A stretch of 64,000 nucleotides of DNA from an uncultured Collinsella sp. (GTDB taxonomy: Bacteria; Actinomycetota; Coriobacteriia; Coriobacteriales; Coriobacteriaceae): positions 1 through 64,000 of the forward strand of contig CABUPH010000012.1 of NCBI GenBank assembly GCA_902493375.1. Reading direction: 5' to 3'. The notes below the pieces were generated by a model. The model was given only the letters and a program-made list of their open reading frames with translations, made no database searches and had not been told where the DNA came from. A program made the translations under genes and the position numbers. This document shows positions 44,919 through 52,508 of the stretch, piece by piece (position 1 is the stretch's first letter; each line of letters opens with the position of its first letter).

Positions 44919-45215
44919 CTAGCGGACGCGGCGCGAGGCGCGCGTGAGCAGGTAGTCGATCACAAACAGGATCACGGCGACGATGGCGTAATCCAGGCGG
45001 AACACGCCGCCAAAGGGCGACGTGATGACGCCATAGCCGGCGATGGCGCTCGGCAGTGCGCGCGAAAGCTCAACGACAAAGCCTACGATCTGCAGCTTGG
45101 CGGTGAGGCCGCTAAAACACAGCAGCACGGTCATCGCGCTCATAAAGATGCCGCAGGTGCGACAGGCGATGGCGATGATGCTCATCGCCACGGCAGCGGC
45201 CTTACGAGAGTTCAC
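44919..45215 (-). CDS. Small membrane protein of unknown function
   Basis: A 98-residue protein with two or three hydrophobic helices and a basic C-terminus (RASRRVR). I do not recognise the family. The start is placed at the GTG at 45215, preceded by AGAGGAGA within the end of the ABC-F gene (14-base overlap); the longer frame to 45335 is a shadow of that gene. It lies 9 bases before the site-2 protease gene and is probably co-transcribed with its neighbours. Confidence 0.65.
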   Translation of the reverse strand: MNSRKAAAVAMSIIAIACRTCGIFMSAMTVLLCFSGLTAKLQIVGFVVELSRALPSAIAGYGVITSPFGGVFRLDYAIVAVILFVIDYLLTRASRRVR

Positions 45216-47235
45216 GCGCAGTCTCCTCTTCGATCTGGGTGGAAAGCTCCAGCCATTCGTCCTCGAGCTTGGGCAGCTCTTGCTTAAGGCCGTTATATTC
45301 CCCCAGCGCGGCGTTGAACTTATCCTGATCGGCATAAAGCTCTTCGCTTGCCATCAATTCCATAAGCTCGTCATAGCGGGCGCGCTTTTTGTCGAGCTCC
45401 GTCTCGATCTTCTTGAGCTGGTTGCGCACGCCCTTGAGCTTTTTGTTGAGCGCGGCGCGGGCCTGGGCCTCGGCGCGCTTTTGCTCCTTGGTCTTTTTGC
45501 CCTCGGCAGGCTTGGAAGCGGCGGCGGGCGCATCGGTCTGGGCCGCAGTGACCTTGGCGGACTTGGCCGTGGCCGGCGCACTCTCCCCTGCTGCCTCGGC
45601 GGCGGCGCGGGCTGCGAGGTCCTCGCGCTTGTAGAGGTAGTAGTCGTAGTCGCCGTCATAGACCGTGACCTTGCCATCGCGGATGTCGATCACGCGGTTG
45701 GCCACAGCGCGTACCAGGTGCTCGTCGTGGCTGATCAGCACGATGGTGCCGGGGAAGCTTTGCAGGGCGTTCTCGAGCATATCCACCGAGTCGATGTCCA
45801 GGTGGTTGGTGGGCTCGTCCAGGCACAGGAGTGCCTCGGGGGCCACGAGCATCTTAGCCAGGGCCAGGCGCGCTTTTTCGCCGCCGGAGAGGACACGGAC
45901 CTGCTTTTCGATTGCGTCGTTGTCACTAAACAGGAAGGCACCCAACAGGCTGCGCTGCTGCGGCACGGTCCACTTAGGCGTGACGGTATCGATCTCTTGC
46001 AAGACGGTGTTGGACTCGGTCATGCCCTCGAGCGCGTGCTGGGCGTAGTAGGCCACGCCCACGTTGGTGCCTAGGTCCCGGGTGCCGGTGGTAGGCGGCT
46101 CCAGGCCGGCGAGGATCTTCATGAGGGTGGACTTACCGGCGCCGTTGGGGCCGACGAGTGCCACGTGCTCGCCGCGGTAGAGCTTGAGGTCGATATCGCT
46201 GTAGATGTGCTTGTCGCCGTATGACTTGGATACACCCTCGAGGCCCACGACCATGTCGCCGGAGCGCGGTGGGTCGGGGAACTTAAAGTCGATGTGCTTG
46301 TGACCCTCGGGCAGGATGACAAGCTCCTTTTTGATCTGCTCGATCTTGCGGATACGCTCCTGGGCCTGGGCGGCCTTAGTGGGCTTGTAGCGGAACTTGT
46401 CGACGAAGACCTGCATGTGGGCGATGTCGCGCTCCTGGGCGGCGCGCTTGGCGCGCATCTGCTCCAGGTTGTCCTCGCGCTGCTTGAGGTAACTGCTGTA
46501 GTTGCCGGTGTAGGTGGTCACGCGACGGTTTTCGAGGGCGGCGACGTGGTCGACGCAGGCGTCCATGAAGGCGCGGTCGTGGCTGACGATGAGGACGGCG
46601 CCGTCGTAGTTGGCGATAAAGCCGCGCAGCCATTGGACGCTCTCGAGGTCCAGGTGGTTGGTGGGCTCGTCCAGCAGCAGCAGGTCGGGATGGCGCAGGA
46701 AGAGCTTGGCCAGCGCGATGCGCATCTGCCAGCCGCCCGAGAACTCGGAGCACGGGCGCTCAAAGTCGGTGACCTTAAAGCCAAGGCCGGATAGGATTTT
46801 GCGGGCGTTGCTCTCGAGCTCGTAGCCGCCCAGATGCTCAAAGCGGTCCTGGACCTGGCCGTACTCGTTGAGGAGGGCGTCGACGTCCTTGCCCTGCTCG
46901 GAGAGTTCGGTGATCTGGGCCTGCAGCTCGTTGGCGCGCTCGCCCATGCGGCGGATTTCCTTGGCAGCGGCCATGACCTCGGCGAGGATGGTGGTGTCCT
47001 TGTGCTCTAGGTTGGTTTCCTGCTCGAGGTAGCCCACCTGGCAGTCCTTGGCGTACTGGACCTGGCCTGCGTCGGGGCTGTCGATGCCCATGATGATTTT
47101 GAGCATGGTGGTTTTGCCGGCGCCGTTGGGGCCTACGAGCGCGAAGCGCTCGCCGGGGTTGATCTGGAAGGACGCGCCGCTAAAGAGGACGCGCGCGCCG
47201 AAGCTTTTTTCGATCTTGTCGACCAGGAGGATCAT
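45202..47235 (-). CDS. ABC-F family ATPase
   Basis: A 677-residue soluble protein with two ABC ATPase domains: Walker A GPNGAGKTTM near 35 and GPNGAGKSTLMK near 362, with signatures FSGGWQMR and LSGGEKARLALA and Walker B LLLDEP and LCLDEP. The ABC-F linker (~245-310) and a Lys/Glu-rich C-terminal coiled coil (~565-675) are present. Such proteins act on ribosomes (translation factors or antibiotic-protection proteins); the C-terminal coiled coil resembles YdiF/Uup types. No membrane domain is present. tRNA genes lie upstream. Confidence 0.93.
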   Translation of the reverse strand: MILLVDKIEKSFGARVLFSGASFQINPGERFALVGPNGAGKTTMLKIIMGIDSPDAGQVQYAKDCQVGYLEQETNLEHKDTTILAEVMAAAKEIRRMGERANELQAQITELSEQGKDVDALLNEYGQVQDRFEHLGGYELESNARKILSGLGFKVTDFERPCSEFSGGWQMRIALAKLFLRHPDLLLLDEPTNHLDLESVQWLRGFIANYDGAVLIVSHDRAFMDACVDHVAALENRRVTTYTGNYSSYLKQREDNLEQMRAKRAAQERDIAHMQVFVDKFRYKPTKAAQAQERIRKIEQIKKELVILPEGHKHIDFKFPDPPRSGDMVVGLEGVSKSYGDKHIYSDIDLKLYRGEHVALVGPNGAGKSTLMKILAGLEPPTTGTRDLGTNVGVAYYAQHALEGMTESNTVLQEIDTVTPKWTVPQQRSLLGAFLFSDNDAIEKQVRVLSGGEKARLALAKMLVAPEALLCLDEPTNHLDIDSVDMLENALQSFPGTIVLISHDEHLVRAVANRVIDIRDGKVTVYDGDYDYYLYKREDLAARAAAEAAGESAPATAKSAKVTAAQTDAPAAASKPAEGKKTKEQKRAEAQARAALNKKLKGVRNQLKKIETELDKKRARYDELMELMASEELYADQDKFNAALGEYNGLKQELPKLEDEWLELSTQIEEETARELS

Positions 47236-47266
47236 GGTGCCGCCTTTGACCTTGTGTTCCTATATG

Positions 47267-47294
47267 AAAAAAGGCCCCAACTTGCGTTGGAGCC
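47267..47294 (-). terminator. Terminator of tRNA-Ala copy A
   Basis: On the minus strand GGCTCCAAC pairs with GTTGGGGCC around GCAA, followed by TTTTTT. It begins 16 bases after the tRNA end. Confidence 0.9.
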
Positions 47295-47310
47295 TCATTC
47301 AATGCTCGGG

Positions 47311-47383
47311 TGGAGACGAGGGGGATCGAACCCCTGACCTCTTGACTGCCAGTCAAGCGCTCTCCCAGCTGAGCTACGCCCCC
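47311..47383 (-). tRNA. tRNA-Ala(GGC), copy A
   Basis: The minus strand folds as a cloverleaf, acceptor GGGGGCG/CGTCTCC with the alanine-identity G3-U70 wobble, anticodon loop CTGGCAG (GGC). The discriminator is A; the CCA end is not encoded (ACCC follows). Confidence 0.97.
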
Positions 47384-47537
47384 GTGCGAAGAAGTACTAT
47401 ACGGGAACTCGCACGGCGATGCAAGGACAATTTTGGAAAATATTCCGCGGGTGCATTCCGGGCGGCAGACCCAAGGCGTACAGAAGTGGGCAACCTGGCC
47501 GCATGCTGGCAGATATTGTTGCCTTTGAAAAGCAAAT

Positions 47538-47560
47538 AGGCCAGACAAATTGTCTGGCCT
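47538..47560 (-). terminator. Hairpin after the CAT-anticodon tRNA
   Basis: Perfect 10-bp arms (AGGCCAGACA and its complement) around a 3-base loop, followed on the minus strand by ATTTGCTTTTC. It lies 12 bases after the tRNA. Confidence 0.75.
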
Positions 47561-47571
47561 ATTAAAAATCC

Positions 47572-47647
47572 TGGTGGGCCCTCCGGGATTCGAACCCAGA
47601 ACCCAGGGATTATGAGTCCCCTGCGCTAACCGTTGCGCCAAGAGCCC
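47572..47647 (-). tRNA. tRNA with CAT anticodon (Met or Ile2)
   Basis: Acceptor GGGCTCT/AGGGCCC, T arm CTGGGTTCGAATCCCGG, anticodon loop CTCATAA (CAT), encoded CCA. Elongator Met is my preferred reading. A lysidine-modified Ile2 tRNA has the same anticodon and cannot be excluded by eye; initiator features (three G-C pairs in the anticodon stem next to the loop, C1-A72 mismatch) are absent. Confidence 0.93.
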
Positions 47648-47787
47648 TTATAAGTGATGAACACGCACAGTCCTAGTAAAAATTTCTAAACGATTCGTCA
47701 CGTCGAAAAATACTACCATGCGATGGATGCTCATTCAACGCACGATCTTTCTCGGCCCGAATAAGAGAGTCGGTTTAGAAGCATATG

Positions 47788-47815
47788 AAAAAAGGCCCCA
47801 ACTTGCGTTGGAGCC
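47788..47815 (-). terminator. Terminator of tRNA-Ala copy B
   Basis: The same hairpin and TTTTTT run as in copy A, just downstream of the second tRNA-Ala. Confidence 0.9.
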
Positions 47816-47831
47816 TTATTCAATGCTCGGG

Positions 47832-47904
47832 TGGAGACGAGGGGGATCGAACCCCTGACCTCTTGACTGCCAGTCAAGCGCTCTCCCAGCTGAGCTACGC
47901 CCCC
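47832..47904 (-). tRNA. tRNA-Ala(GGC), copy B
   Basis: Identical in sequence to copy A (anticodon GGC, G3-U70, CCA not encoded). It sits upstream of the CAT-anticodon tRNA on the same strand, and each has its own terminator. Confidence 0.97.
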
Positions 47905-48027
47905 GTGCGAAGAAGTACTATACGGGAACTCGGTCGGCGATGCAAGGACATTTTTGGAAAACTTTCGTGGGCGCCGCTCTGGACGGCTTGCCTGGGCCCG
48001 GTCGCGACCCTCCCCGTCCCGCCTGCG

Positions 48028-48183
48028 TCAAAACTATGCCGGTTTACTACGATGAATCCGGGTTGTGCGACCACACTCGACTTTTTGTGAAAGTGTCAAG
48101 CGTTCTACCTGCAGTTTTTTAAGCAGCAAATTTGGCGTGCTCGGTGGTCAACGATTCATCGTAGTAAACCGGCATAGTTTTGA
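48028..48183. repeat. 31-bp perfect inverted repeat with 94-base interior
   Basis: The arms at 48028-48058 and 48153-48183 are exact reverse complements (core ATGCCGGTTTACTACGATGA). The interior is 94 bases and contains no gene. It lies between tRNA-Ala copy B and the nuclease-like gene. It could be a MITE-like or REP-like element; no target-site duplication is apparent. Confidence 0.9.
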
Positions 48184-48237
48184 AGTGACAGAACAGGCAG
48201 ATGCCCTCGCGAGGCCAAATTGACGCGTACGGATATG

Positions 48238-49383
48238 CTACATGCCGATTTCGAGCCAGTTGGAAAGCACGTTTGCACGTAGTCTGGTTTCCGCACGTTG
48301 CATCGCCTTAGTTTTTGGCTTGTAGTTCAGCTCCAAGCGATCGAACACACTTCGAATAATAGTGTCGAGCTGATTGTGATCGTTGAGCATATCGTGGGTT
48401 ATTAGAAATACGTCGTATCCCATGCTTTGCAAGGCCGTCATTCGAGTGGCATCGTGGTCGAGCACCGCGCCCGAACCATGAACCACCTCTCCTTGAATTT
48501 CGATGATAACGGCCTTCATCGTTATTGGGTTTACTATCACGATGTCGCCATAGCACACTTTCTGACCTGCTATCTGTCGGGCCGAAACTGATAGCGGCGT
48601 TAGATCATTGACGTAAATGTTATTGAATCCTGCTCCACCCTGTCGCCTTGGTTGACTGAGCAACATGATCCCGGCCACCTCAAGTGGAGACGCAGCGACA
48701 CCAATTACTTGCTGGGCGGCCTCGTAGAATTGCCTCCCCCACATTTCACTCTTTACCCTAGCTGCGAATCTCTGCAATTCTTCAATCTCAATGAGGGGTT
48801 TTCTCATCCAGAGCGATGTTCCCTTCCCTCTCTCTTTATTGTTTTCTTCCTCACCCTGGTGGCCCATTTCGTCGCTCTTTGGCTGTGCGGTTGCATAGAC
48901 GCGCTTCCAGGGTGGCTCATCCTGGGTCTCATCAAGCTCAAATAACTTTTCGGTGCTAGGGCACGCTTCATCCGAACTTGCCAGTTTAAGGGCAAGTTCG
49001 GATGAAGCAGATGGTTTGAAAATGGAGAACCAGCCACAGAATTCGTACATTGCGAGCACCAAGTCTCTATGAGAAATGCTGCGCGTCATGGTAAACAGCG
49101 TATTGAGCGGATCCGTGACACTGAAGCCCATACCAGTATCGATGGATATATTTCCTGCATAAGCCTCATTCCATCGAATTGTGTGTCGCAGATCGGAATG
49201 TAAGTTACTTCGTGTTGATGCGGCAGTGATAACCGGCGTCTTGAGAACGTCAACTACGAAGGGCGATTGAGATAGGGCTCGCCAGCCGTCTTCTGGGCTT
49301 GGCAGTCTTGGGTAGAGGTCGCGCACCTGGGGCGGGCAGCGCCAGTAGCGGAATGCGGTGTTTGCGCAGACGATCTCGTCCAT
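48238..49383 (-). CDS. Protein with C-terminal VSR/DUF559-like nuclease fold
   Basis: A 381-residue protein. The C-terminal ~120 residues resemble a VSR/DUF559-type PD-(D/E)XK domain: YGDIVIVNP, then IIEIQGEVVHGSG, a D-A-T-R-M-TALQSMGYDVFLIT block. The N-terminal ~150 residues (FRYWRCPPQVRDLYP, HTIRWNEAYAGN) form an unrecognised domain that may read DNA, somewhat like AbiEi-type two-part proteins. The middle is acidic and polar. The ATG at 49383 follows GGGGAG; the frame open to 49488 lacks a site. Its function is unproved; a housekeeping repair or a toxin/defence role are both possible. Confidence 0.6.
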   Translation of the reverse strand: MDEIVCANTAFRYWRCPPQVRDLYPRLPSPEDGWRALSQSPFVVDVLKTPVITAASTRSNLHSDLRHTIRWNEAYAGNISIDTGMGFSVTDPLNTLFTMTRSISHRDLVLAMYEFCGWFSIFKPSASSELALKLASSDEACPSTEKLFELDETQDEPPWKRVYATAQPKSDEMGHQGEEENNKERGKGTSLWMRKPLIEIEELQRFAARVKSEMWGRQFYEAAQQVIGVAASPLEVAGIMLLSQPRRQGGAGFNNIYVNDLTPLSVSARQIAGQKVCYGDIVIVNPITMKAVIIEIQGEVVHGSGAVLDHDATRMTALQSMGYDVFLITHDMLNDHNQLDTIIRSVFDRLELNYKPKTKAMQRAETRLRANVLSNWLEIGM

Positions 49384-49778
49384 GTTGGTCTCCCCTAGTG
49401 TCGGGCGTGAGCCATGCGGCTTGCGAATCCGATTATCTAGGTGCGCATCATGCGGGTAAGTACCGGAAGCTGACCAAATACTGGCCAAAAGCTTGACGGG
49501 TTTTGCTAAATAGTTGAAGTGCGTAGTAAAACCGCAGGTGTTTGCTCAAAGCTTGAGGGTCCCTGTCTACATAATTGCTCGCTAATTGAGTGAATAATTC
49601 AACGAATGAACGTAATCATTTTGGGAAAACGTTCGATGACGTCAGCAGGGTGGATATGCGTTAAAAGCTGGATGTAGCCAACGAGTGGCGCGAATGGCCA
49701 CGAATTTAAAATCGAAGGCAAAAAGTTCTTGGAAAACCGGGCGTGGCTATGTTAGTATCTCTTTTGCCGAAAGGCGAC
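49384..49778. other. Gap between the nuclease-like gene and tRNA-Val
   Basis: No protein gene is supported. A plausible tRNA-Val promoter is present at 49729-49758: -35 TTGGAA (49729-49734), an 18-base spacer and -10 TAGTAT (49753-49758), about 20 bases before the tRNA. The rest is of unremarkable composition. Confidence 0.5.
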
Positions 49779-49853
49779 GGGCGATTGGCTCAGGGGTAGA
49801 GCATATCCTTCACACGGATGGGGTCACAAGTTCGAATCTTGTATCGCCCACCA
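49779..49853 (+). tRNA. tRNA-Val(CAC)
   Basis: Acceptor GGGCGAT/ATCGCCC, T arm with TTCGAAT, anticodon loop TTCACAC (CAC), encoded ACCA. The accessory island begins immediately after it, so its 3' end is a candidate integration site. Confidence 0.97.
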
Positions 49854-49863
49854 TCTAAAGATT

Positions 49864-49901
49864 AGGTCAGAGGTTTAGAGCCTTTGACCTTTTTTATTTT
49901 T
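49864..49901 (+). terminator. Terminator of tRNA-Val
   Basis: Arms AGGTCAGAGG and CCTTTGACCT (one mismatch) around a 7-base loop, followed by TTTTTATTTTT. Confidence 0.85.
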
Positions 49902-49946
49902 GAAACCAATAGTGATTCTAATAATAAATTGGTACTACCAAAATCT

Positions 49947-50450
49947 CTATTCTTGGCAAGAGCGCACGCAATTGCGGCGCAGCTCGACGGCGAGTTCTGT
50001 TCGCGTGCGGCGTCCAGAAACGAGGTTCTGAATCCAAGCATAGTACTGGTTGTCTTTGGGTTCGGGGCTGTCGGACAGCACGACCGGAGTGCCGGCGAGC
50101 CTTAGGACGGACAGCGCAAAGACAAGGCTGGTGCGCTTGTTGCCGTCCTCGAAGATGTGGTCCTTGACCATGTGCTCGGCAACGTAGGTGACCTGGTCAA
50201 AGATGTCCGCGAATCGATCGGCCGGCGATTGGCCGAATATCGTGCAGAACGCACCCGAAAGTACGGACTCGACGCGCCCAAGTTCGAGCGTGGCCCTGTT
50301 GCCTGTGGCGTCGGTCGTATAGCAGCGTCCGATCGTCAACAGTGTGTCGTGCAGGCGCATCACGGCGCCGACCATGGCCTCGAGCGATCCGGTGTCGTCG
50401 AGCACGAGCGGGACGATCGGATCTGCGCGCCGCTGCGCAACCGCCATCAT
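49947..50450 (-). CDS. Doc/Fic-family toxin
   Basis: A 167-residue protein of the Fic/Doc superfamily with the active-site motif HIFEDGNKRT near residues 98-107, fitting HxFx(D/E)GNKR. Doc proteins phosphorylate EF-Tu; other Fic proteins transfer AMP. The lysine after GN (GNK rather than GNG) favours a Doc-like kinase. The start at 50450 overlaps the stop of a 61-residue upstream gene by 4 bases (ATGA), the usual antitoxin-toxin layout. No inhibitory helix is recognisable in the toxin itself. Confidence 0.85.
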   Translation of the reverse strand: MMAVAQRRADPIVPLVLDDTGSLEAMVGAVMRLHDTLLTIGRCYTTDATGNRATLELGRVESVLSGAFCTIFGQSPADRFADIFDQVTYVAEHMVKDHIFEDGNKRTSLVFALSVLRLAGTPVVLSDSPEPKDNQYYAWIQNLVSGRRTRTELAVELRRNCVRSCQE

Positions 50451-50632
50451 GAGTTCTCCAACAGCCTGAGCGCGTTGGGCATGTTCGAAATGGTCAGCCG
50501 AATAGCTTCGTCGATTGACGTGGTGCCGCCGAGCAAAATCGGTGATGCTGAATTTGCCACGTGCGCAGTTGAATGATCTTCTTGAGCAATGCAATCAGCG
50601 CCGTCATCTTGTTGAACATAGCTCCAAGGCAT
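50447..50632 (-). CDS. Small putative antitoxin upstream of the Doc/Fic gene
   Basis: A 61-residue acidic protein, ATG at 50632 after GAGGAG, overlapping the toxin start by ATGA. Antitoxin function is inferred from position only; it does not look like a standard Phd. The first ~11 residues (MPWSYVQQDDG) and the first ~35 bases closely match the start of the gene at 52509-52787 (MLWSYVQLDDG), after which the two diverge. That suggests a chimeric or recombined gene. Confidence 0.6.
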   Translation of the reverse strand: MPWSYVQQDDGADCIAQEDHSTAHVANSASPILLGGTTSIDEAIRLTISNMPNALRLLENS

Positions 50633-50643
50633 ATCTGACTCCT

Positions 50644-51333
50644 CTATAGCTTTACAGACGAAATAGCCTGCGAGTCGTACTCCAGAGCAATCGGTTGCCA
50701 GACGAGGTCTTCGATGGTGCAGTTTAGGGTGTCTGCAAGCGCCAATGCCGAGGAAACCGAGGCGCGGCGTAGGTCGAGCTGGTTCTGCTCGTAGAGTTGT
50801 ATGGCGCGAAGCTTAACCCCCGATTGGGCGGCGAGCTGTTTTTGCGTTAGTCCGGCAGCCTTTCGTGCCGCCTTGAGGCCCTTTTTGTCCGCTTGGGCGT
50901 TGTTCCATTTTTCGATGACAATCTGGGCGAATTTATCTTCGGAGGCCTCGTGGAGCGGATGGTACGAGCCGATGATCCAATCGAGCGGAGCGACTTCGAG
51001 TAGCTTATTAAAGCCCAAGCTGCTCATCCATTGCGTATAGGCCATAACCCACCCCGCCCAATACTGAGGCGAACGGTCGAACGGATAGGTCTCCCTACAT
51101 CTGACGGGGGTCAGTCCCGCATGGGCGATAATATCGCGCGCGAGCTCGTCGCCCGCCATGCCGCAGACGACGCGAGGCATACCGCGCTCAAACTGTTTCA
51201 TCTCAAGAGCGTTCGACAGGATCGCCGTCAACTCGGCTGGAGTAAGCCCTTGGTCACAGAGAGCAAAATCGACCGCCTCGCCCAGCGTTCTCATTGCATC
51301 CTCGAGATACATCTCACTGTAGGCGTGGGTCAT
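50644..51333 (-). CDS. XRE-family regulator, probable antitoxin of the DUF3990 pair
   Basis: A 229-residue protein. The N-terminal ~140 residues are unrecognised (contains AILSNALEMKQFERGMPRVVCG). The C-terminal ~65 residues form an XRE helix-turn-helix (LKAARKAAGLTQKQLAAQSGVK through ALADTLNCTIEDLVW). It overlaps the DUF3990 gene by 20 bases and would repress the operon by binding the palindrome at 51995-52047. HTH proteins with such N-terminal domains commonly accompany DUF3990 genes. Confidence 0.75.
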   Translation of the reverse strand: MTHAYSEMYLEDAMRTLGEAVDFALCDQGLTPAELTAILSNALEMKQFERGMPRVVCGMAGDELARDIIAHAGLTPVRCRETYPFDRSPQYWAGWVMAYTQWMSSLGFNKLLEVAPLDWIIGSYHPLHEASEDKFAQIVIEKWNNAQADKKGLKAARKAAGLTQKQLAAQSGVKLRAIQLYEQNQLDLRRASVSSALALADTLNCTIEDLVWQPIALEYDSQAISSVKL

Positions 51334-51982
51334 CGCCCGTCATCCCCTCTCGAATGATATCGACGATACGTATTCCCTCAAACGGGTTTTCGGCAAGGAG
51401 CTCCCGATACTGCGCCCTTGCCGCTTCATCTCGTTCCTTGGCCAATGGACCATACAGAGCTTGCTGCGCACGTTCAAATCCATCAAAACGAATGCTCTTA
51501 AACGCACGCTCGCTTTTGAGCACAATCTGCTCCCCCAGGTTACCGAGCCTCATAGATCGTCCAAGCTGATCGACGGTGATCGTATTGTTTACAAAAGCTC
51601 TGGCATAGCTAAAGTACGAGTCGTCCGCACGCCACCCCCTTATTACGTCGCAAGTGCTCGTCTGAGGTAGAAAGTGATCATGGAGATATTCGCACGCCCC
51701 CGCGGCAATGGCGGTATCTTTGCGAAAAGAACGATGCTCAACGAGTAACGCTATCCAATGCAGGACGCAATATTGCGGCGATAGCAAGTCGAGAACTTTG
51801 AGATCGGCTATATCGAGTTCATAGCGATTCGCAAAGCCATCGGCATCGCGCGAGCATGCCCATTCCCTTGCAAGGTCGAGGCTCTCTGTGCAATAGAATC
51901 CCTGTCCATAGTCGTTATAAATTTTCCCCAGGCCAAGCTGGGGAGTCTCAATGATTTTCTGAGAACCATGCCACAGTTCCAC
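51314..51982 (-). CDS. DUF3990 protein, putative ADP-ribosyltransferase-like toxin
   Basis: A 222-residue protein with the DUF3990 domain in the first ~150 residues: LWHGSQKIIETPQLG at the start and NDYGQGFYCTESLDLAREWA, resembling ADP-ribosyltransferase NAD-binding segments. Family members occur as toxin-like partners of HTH or DUF3791 genes. The start is a GTG at 51982 with AGGAG seven bases upstream. The promoter region is the 25-bp palindrome. Activity is inferred from fold resemblance. Confidence 0.75.
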   Translation of the reverse strand: MELWHGSQKIIETPQLGLGKIYNDYGQGFYCTESLDLAREWACSRDADGFANRYELDIADLKVLDLLSPQYCVLHWIALLVEHRSFRKDTAIAAGACEYLHDHFLPQTSTCDVIRGWRADDSYFSYARAFVNNTITVDQLGRSMRLGNLGEQIVLKSERAFKSIRFDGFERAQQALYGPLAKERDEAARAQYRELLAENPFEGIRIVDIIREGMTGDDPRLQ

Positions 51983-51994
51983 GCGAGTCTCCTA

Positions 51995-52047
51995 ACAGGT
52001 ATCGCTCTAGCGATAGTATAACATACTATCGCTAGAGCGATACCTGT
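51995..52047. promoter_or_regulatory. 25-bp perfect palindrome, probable operator
   Basis: Exact 25-base arms (51995-52019 and 52023-52047) with a 3-base loop, ending 12 bases before the DUF3990 GTG. Each arm contains a near-palindrome (TATCGCTCTAGCGATA), so two tandem sites for a dimeric HTH repressor are likely. A -10-like TATACT lies on the minus strand in the centre. Confidence 0.8.
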
Positions 52048-52180
52048 ATTCAAATAGCAAGAGGGTGTCTGAAACCGAGTTTGAGTTCAATACTGGCTTC
52101 TAAGGCTCGCCGAGTCCGGAAGTATGCGACAAAATTCAGACTTGCTGATCACGCCGGAGCACACTAACGCCTCGTCCTGT

Positions 52181-52480
52181 TTACAGTGCTTCATAGATGC
52201 GCACCTCATCTTGTTCGATGCTTTTGCGGAATGGCGGGCGCATGTGCTCTGGTGGGTTGGTGACGATATCAACCTTTCGCCCAAGTTCCCTCTCGAGCTC
52301 ATGGGTGAGTTCGTAAAGCGTGCCGAACGTCATGGTGTCGCCGCAGATTAGGCGCAAGTCAATATCGCTATCGGGCGTTTGTTCGCCTCAGGCAAACGAG
52401 CCAAATAAATATGCTTCGCTGACGTCGTATTGAGCAAGCACGCGAGAGGCGGAGGTGGATATGTCGGTAGGCGAAATCAT
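52181..52480 (-). pseudogene. MNT-type nucleotidyltransferase broken by an in-frame TGA
   Basis: A 99-codon frame typical of minimal nucleotidyltransferases (MNT antitoxins): MISPTDISTSASRVLAQYD..., LFGSFA, then stop, then GEQTPDSDIDL and later ELERELGRKVDIVT. The TGA (52388-52390, codon 31) stands exactly where the motif GSxARGE..SDIDL needs an Arg, so a CGA-to-TGA change is the simple explanation. Everything else is intact. No HEPN toxin gene follows; the next 130 bases are non-coding. The gene upstream (52509-52787) ends 28 bases before the start. Confidence 0.85.
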
Positions 52481-52508
52481 GGGTTATTTGCCGTTCAACA
52501 GTAGAGCG

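Larger units (their letters stand above)
47262..47440. repeat. Direct duplication copy A with tRNA-Ala
   Basis: About 179 bases, including terminator, tRNA-Ala(GGC) and upstream flank, recur at 47783-47961 in the same orientation, 521 bases away, with only a few differences in the flanks. The tRNA parts are identical. Confidence 0.9.
47783..47961. repeat. Direct duplication copy B with tRNA-Ala
   Basis: The second copy of the ~179-base repeat described at 47262-47440. The flanks differ at a handful of positions, for example in the sequence after GGGAACTCG. Confidence 0.9.

Noticed and set aside
47180..48090. Short frames running through the tRNA genes
   Set aside because: Translations of tRNA sequence (repeated GDEGDRTPDLLTASQ-type peptides) are a well-known annotation artefact.
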